DNA of 6,542 nt, taken from Chloroflexota bacterium. GTDB taxonomy: Bacteria > Chloroflexota > Anaerolineae > Anaerolineales > Villigracilaceae. Location of the stretch: positions 1 through 6,542 of the forward strand of contig VGOX01000132.1 in NCBI GenBank assembly GCA_016875755.1. Reading direction: 5' to 3'. Position numbers and translations under genes: made by a program. Positions 4,485-6,542 of this stretch are shown piece after piece. Numbering within the stretch: position 1 is the first letter of the stretch; each line of letters starts with the position of its first letter. The notes below the pieces were generated by a model that saw only the letters and a list, made by a program, of their open reading frames with translations, did not search any database and was not told where the DNA came from.

Positions 4485-6509
4485 ATGAAACCTGTATCTC
4501 GTTTTATATCGGTGTTGCTCCTGCTGGCGATGTTGGTGGGCTTTGCCCCCGGCGGGACAACTTCCGCGAATGCTGCGGCTTGTTATTGGGCGCAGTTCAT
4601 CGCGGATGTGACGGTTCCCGATGGAACCACCTTTGCGCCCGGCGCAACGTTTAAGAAAACCTGGCGCTTGAAGAATATTGGTACCTGCGCATGGACCACC
4701 AGCGATGTGTCGTTGGTCTTCGAGAGCGGTGAGAAGATGGGTGCGCCCGCTTCCATTGCCCTGCCGACGACAGTGAACCCCGGCCAGACCGTGGACATCA
4801 CTGTGGATATGACCGCGCCCAGTGCAGCTGGCCATTATTTTGGCTATTACAAATTTAAGAGCAATGCGGGCGGTTCCTTTGGGATCGGCTCCACTGCGAA
4901 CAAATCGTTCTGGGTGGAGATTCGCGTTTCATCCTCCTCCGGCACAGGGTACGACTTCACTGCCAATGCTGCCTCTGCTGCATGGTCGAGCGGAGCGGGC
5001 GCTTTGTCCTTCCCCGGCACGGATGGCAGCGCCAACGGCTTTGGCTTGAAATTGGACAACCCCAAACTTGAAAATAATGTCACTTCTGCCAATGCAGGTT
5101 TGTTGCTCGTGCCGAACAACGTTTCCAATGGATATGTTCAGGCGATCTACCCTGCTTTCAAAGTGCAAAAAGGTGACCGCTTCCAGTCGACCATCGGTTG
5201 TGAATACGGTGCGACGACTTGTTACGTCACCTATCGTCTCGATTATCAGATCGGTACAGGCGCGATCAAAACCTTTTGGACCTTCCGTGAAAAATATGAA
5301 GGCTGGACGTACAACGTCAACCTGAACCTTGATGCACTGGCAGGGCAGGATGTAAAGTTCATCCTCGTCACCTCTGCGTACGGCTCGCCGACAGGAGATC
5401 GCTCTCTATGGGTCAACCCGATCATCTCGCGCCCCGGTGGCGGCACTACACCTCCCACTGTCACACCGACGGTGACGGGCACGCCTCCGACTCCCACTCC
5501 GACCAAGACTGGAACCGTCCAGCCGAATGCTTGTGACCGCGCCCAGTTCATCGCGGATGTGACTGTCCCCGATGGCACTTCCTTTGCACCGGGCATCGGC
5601 TTCAACAAGACTTGGCGTTTGAAGAACATCGGTACCTGCACATGGACGAATTACAGTCTGATGTTCGACTCTGGCGAAAAGATGGGCGGACCTGATTCCG
5701 CGCTCATCCCCACTTCTGTGGCGCCTGGCCAAACTGTGGATATCACCATCCCGTTGACCTCGCCGACCACTGCGGGAACCTATCGCGGATACTGGAAACT
5801 CAAGAGTAACACCGGCGTTCCGTTTGGCATTGGCACAGGCGGCACGAAATCCTTCTGGGTCGAGATCAAGGTTGTGACGCCTGCCACACCGATCGCTGGC
5901 ACAAGCTATGACTTTGCCGCCAACGTCTGTGCTGCAAAGTGGTACACCGGTGCGGGTGAGCAACCCTGCCCGGGCACCGAAGGTGATGCGAAGGGTTTTG
6001 TCCGCATTCTCACTGGACCCAAATTGGAGAATGGGGCCACCGAGTCCCGCACCACGTTGTTGACCTTCCCGCAGAATGTCAATAACGGCTACATTCAGGG
6101 CATTTACCCGATCTACAACGTCAAGTCGGGTGATAAATTCCGCGCCACGATCGGCTGTGAGAACGGCGCTACCTCCTGCTATGTTGTCTACCGTCTCGAT
6201 TATTCGTTGGATGGCATTTCGTCCATTCAGACCTATTGGGCTTTCGTTGAGAAATATGAAGGACAGGTCTACAATGCAGACATCGACCTTTCTTCATTGG
6301 CAGGCAAGAATGTAAAGTTCATTCTCACCATTCTCTCCACCGGGCCCGCAACGGGTGACCGCGCTCTCTGGGTCGCGCCGATCATCTTCAATCCTTCGGC
6401 AGTAGTTTCTCCGACCGCCACACCGACCATCACCAACACACCGCCCGCGCCCACAGAAACGAACACTCAAGCGCCTTCGGCAACACCAACTGCCACAACT
6501 GCTCCGTAA
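4485..6509 (+). CDS. Secreted protein with two tandem NBR1-Ig (FW) plus beta-domain modules
   Basis: This 674-residue exported protein has a signal peptide at 1 to about 30 (KPVSR, hydrophobic FISVLLLLAMLVGF, cleavage near SANA-A). NBR1-type Ig/FW domain 1 spans about 33-148, with Cys33/Cys68 and TWRLKNIGTCAW. A beta-rich domain of unknown function spans about 155-315 (starts YDFTAN, has IGCEYGATTC with Cys239/Cys246, ends GDRSLWVNPII). After a Pro/Thr linker (about 320-346), FW domain 2 spans 350-465 (Cys350/Cys385; Trp377, 387, 437, 458) and the beta domain repeats at about 473-635, ending GDRALWVAPII. A Pro/Thr/Ala tail (638-674) closes the protein without a sorting motif or membrane anchor. 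Bacterial FW domains occur in many Chloroflexota surface proteins, while eukaryotic NBR1 uses the domain for cargo binding. The beta domain resembles jelly-roll carbohydrate-binding folds only in general character. No catalytic residues are apparent, so a binding or adhesion role is a guess. It has its own promoter and divergent orientation from dinB. Confidence 0.9.
   Translation: MKPVSRFISVLLLLAMLVGFAPGGTTSANAAACYWAQFIADVTVPDGTTFAPGATFKKTWRLKNIGTCAWTTSDVSLVFESGEKMGAPASIALPTTVNPGQTVDITVDMTAPSAAGHYFGYYKFKSNAGGSFGIGSTANKSFWVEIRVSSSSGTGYDFTANAASAAWSSGAGALSFPGTDGSANGFGLKLDNPKLENNVTSANAGLLLVPNNVSNGYVQAIYPAFKVQKGDRFQSTIGCEYGATTCYVTYRLDYQIGTGAIKTFWTFREKYEGWTYNVNLNLDALAGQDVKFILVTSAYGSPTGDRSLWVNPIISRPGGGTTPPTVTPTVTGTPPTPTPTKTGTVQPNACDRAQFIADVTVPDGTSFAPGIGFNKTWRLKNIGTCTWTNYSLMFDSGEKMGGPDSALIPTSVAPGQTVDITIPLTSPTTAGTYRGYWKLKSNTGVPFGIGTGGTKSFWVEIKVVTPATPIAGTSYDFAANVCAAKWYTGAGEQPCPGTEGDAKGFVRILTGPKLENGATESRTTLLTFPQNVNNGYIQGIYPIYNVKSGDKFRATIGCENGATSCYVVYRLDYSLDGISSIQTYWAFVEKYEGQVYNADIDLSSLAGKNVKFILTILSTGPATGDRALWVAPIIFNPSAVVSPTATPTITNTPPAPTETNTQAPSATPTATTAP
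4581..6389 (+). repeat. Intragenic tandem duplication of a two-domain module
   Basis: Copy 1 (about 4581-5429) and copy 2 (about 5532-6389) each encode an NBR1-Ig domain followed by the same beta domain, offset by 951 bases over the Ig part. The offset shifts by two codons in the beta part. Nucleotide identity is still high in places: 20 of 20 bases match between 4593-4612 and 5544-5563. Elsewhere third positions and loops have diverged. A Pro/Thr linker of low complexity (about 5442-5522) separates the copies. Confidence 0.85.
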
Positions 6510-6542
6510 AACCAGATTAAAAAAGTTCCCGTTGTCGCAAGG
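6510..6542. other. Noncoding tail at the window edge
   Basis: The last 33 bases after the stop contain an A-run (ATTAAAAAAG) but no complete hairpin. Any terminator or following gene lies beyond the window. Confidence 0.3.

Noticed and set aside
5406..5963. A 185-codon open frame on the - strand antisense to the secreted protein
   Set aside because: It mirrors the duplicated modules and the Pro/Thr linker of the real gene and has no independent signal.
1..6542. tRNA, rRNA, CRISPR array, transposase, integrase or toxin-antitoxin genes
   Set aside because: No sequence or motif of these types was recognised on either strand; the repeats present are short palindromes and heptamers without regular spacers.

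Overview
The window looks like a chromosomal segment of a Chloroflexota bacterium, probably class Anaerolineae. I infer this from the secreted protein built of NBR1-type Ig (FW) domains with Pro/Thr linkers, from the moderately GC-rich codon use, and from several short dispersed repeat types (a 94-bp palindromic element and heptamer runs) that resemble those I associate with such genomes. No taxonomic marker gene is present, so this remains an inference.

Layout. Positions 1-123 hold the 3' end of an unidentified gene. It overlaps the first of two translationally coupled ABC-transporter ATPase genes (113-1189 and 1182-2087, + strand). The pair resembles the two halves of YbhF-type drug-efflux ATPases and probably works as a heterodimer with one degenerate ATP site. 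No membrane permease follows: the second ATPase stop codon abuts a 94-bp palindromic repeat (2088-2181) that fills the gap to a convergent gene set. On the - strand, read from right to left, are dinB (DNA polymerase IV, 4302-3136), a GyrI-like small-molecule-binding protein (3087-2440) and a 63-residue PspC-domain membrane protein (2381-2190). All three are closely spaced and could be one stress-related transcription unit. A divergent AT-rich gap (4303-4484) carries a leaderless-type promoter for dinB and a good sigma-70-like promoter for the last gene. That gene (4485-6509, + strand) encodes a 674-residue exported protein made of a duplicated two-domain module (NBR1-Ig plus a beta-rich domain of unknown function), with Pro/Thr-rich linker and tail.

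How the genes work together. The two ATPases would power an ABC-2 type exporter whose permease must be encoded elsewhere. dinB and the GyrI-like gene both fit protection against DNA-damaging compounds. The PspC protein fits envelope stress. The large secreted protein appears to be a separate cell-surface or extracellular gene with its own promoter.

The most unusual feature is the first ATPase gene. It has absorbed three different short repeat structures in frame (N-terminus, between D-loop and H-loop, and C-terminus), while its partner has none. I see no clearly new defence, mobile or RNA system in the window.
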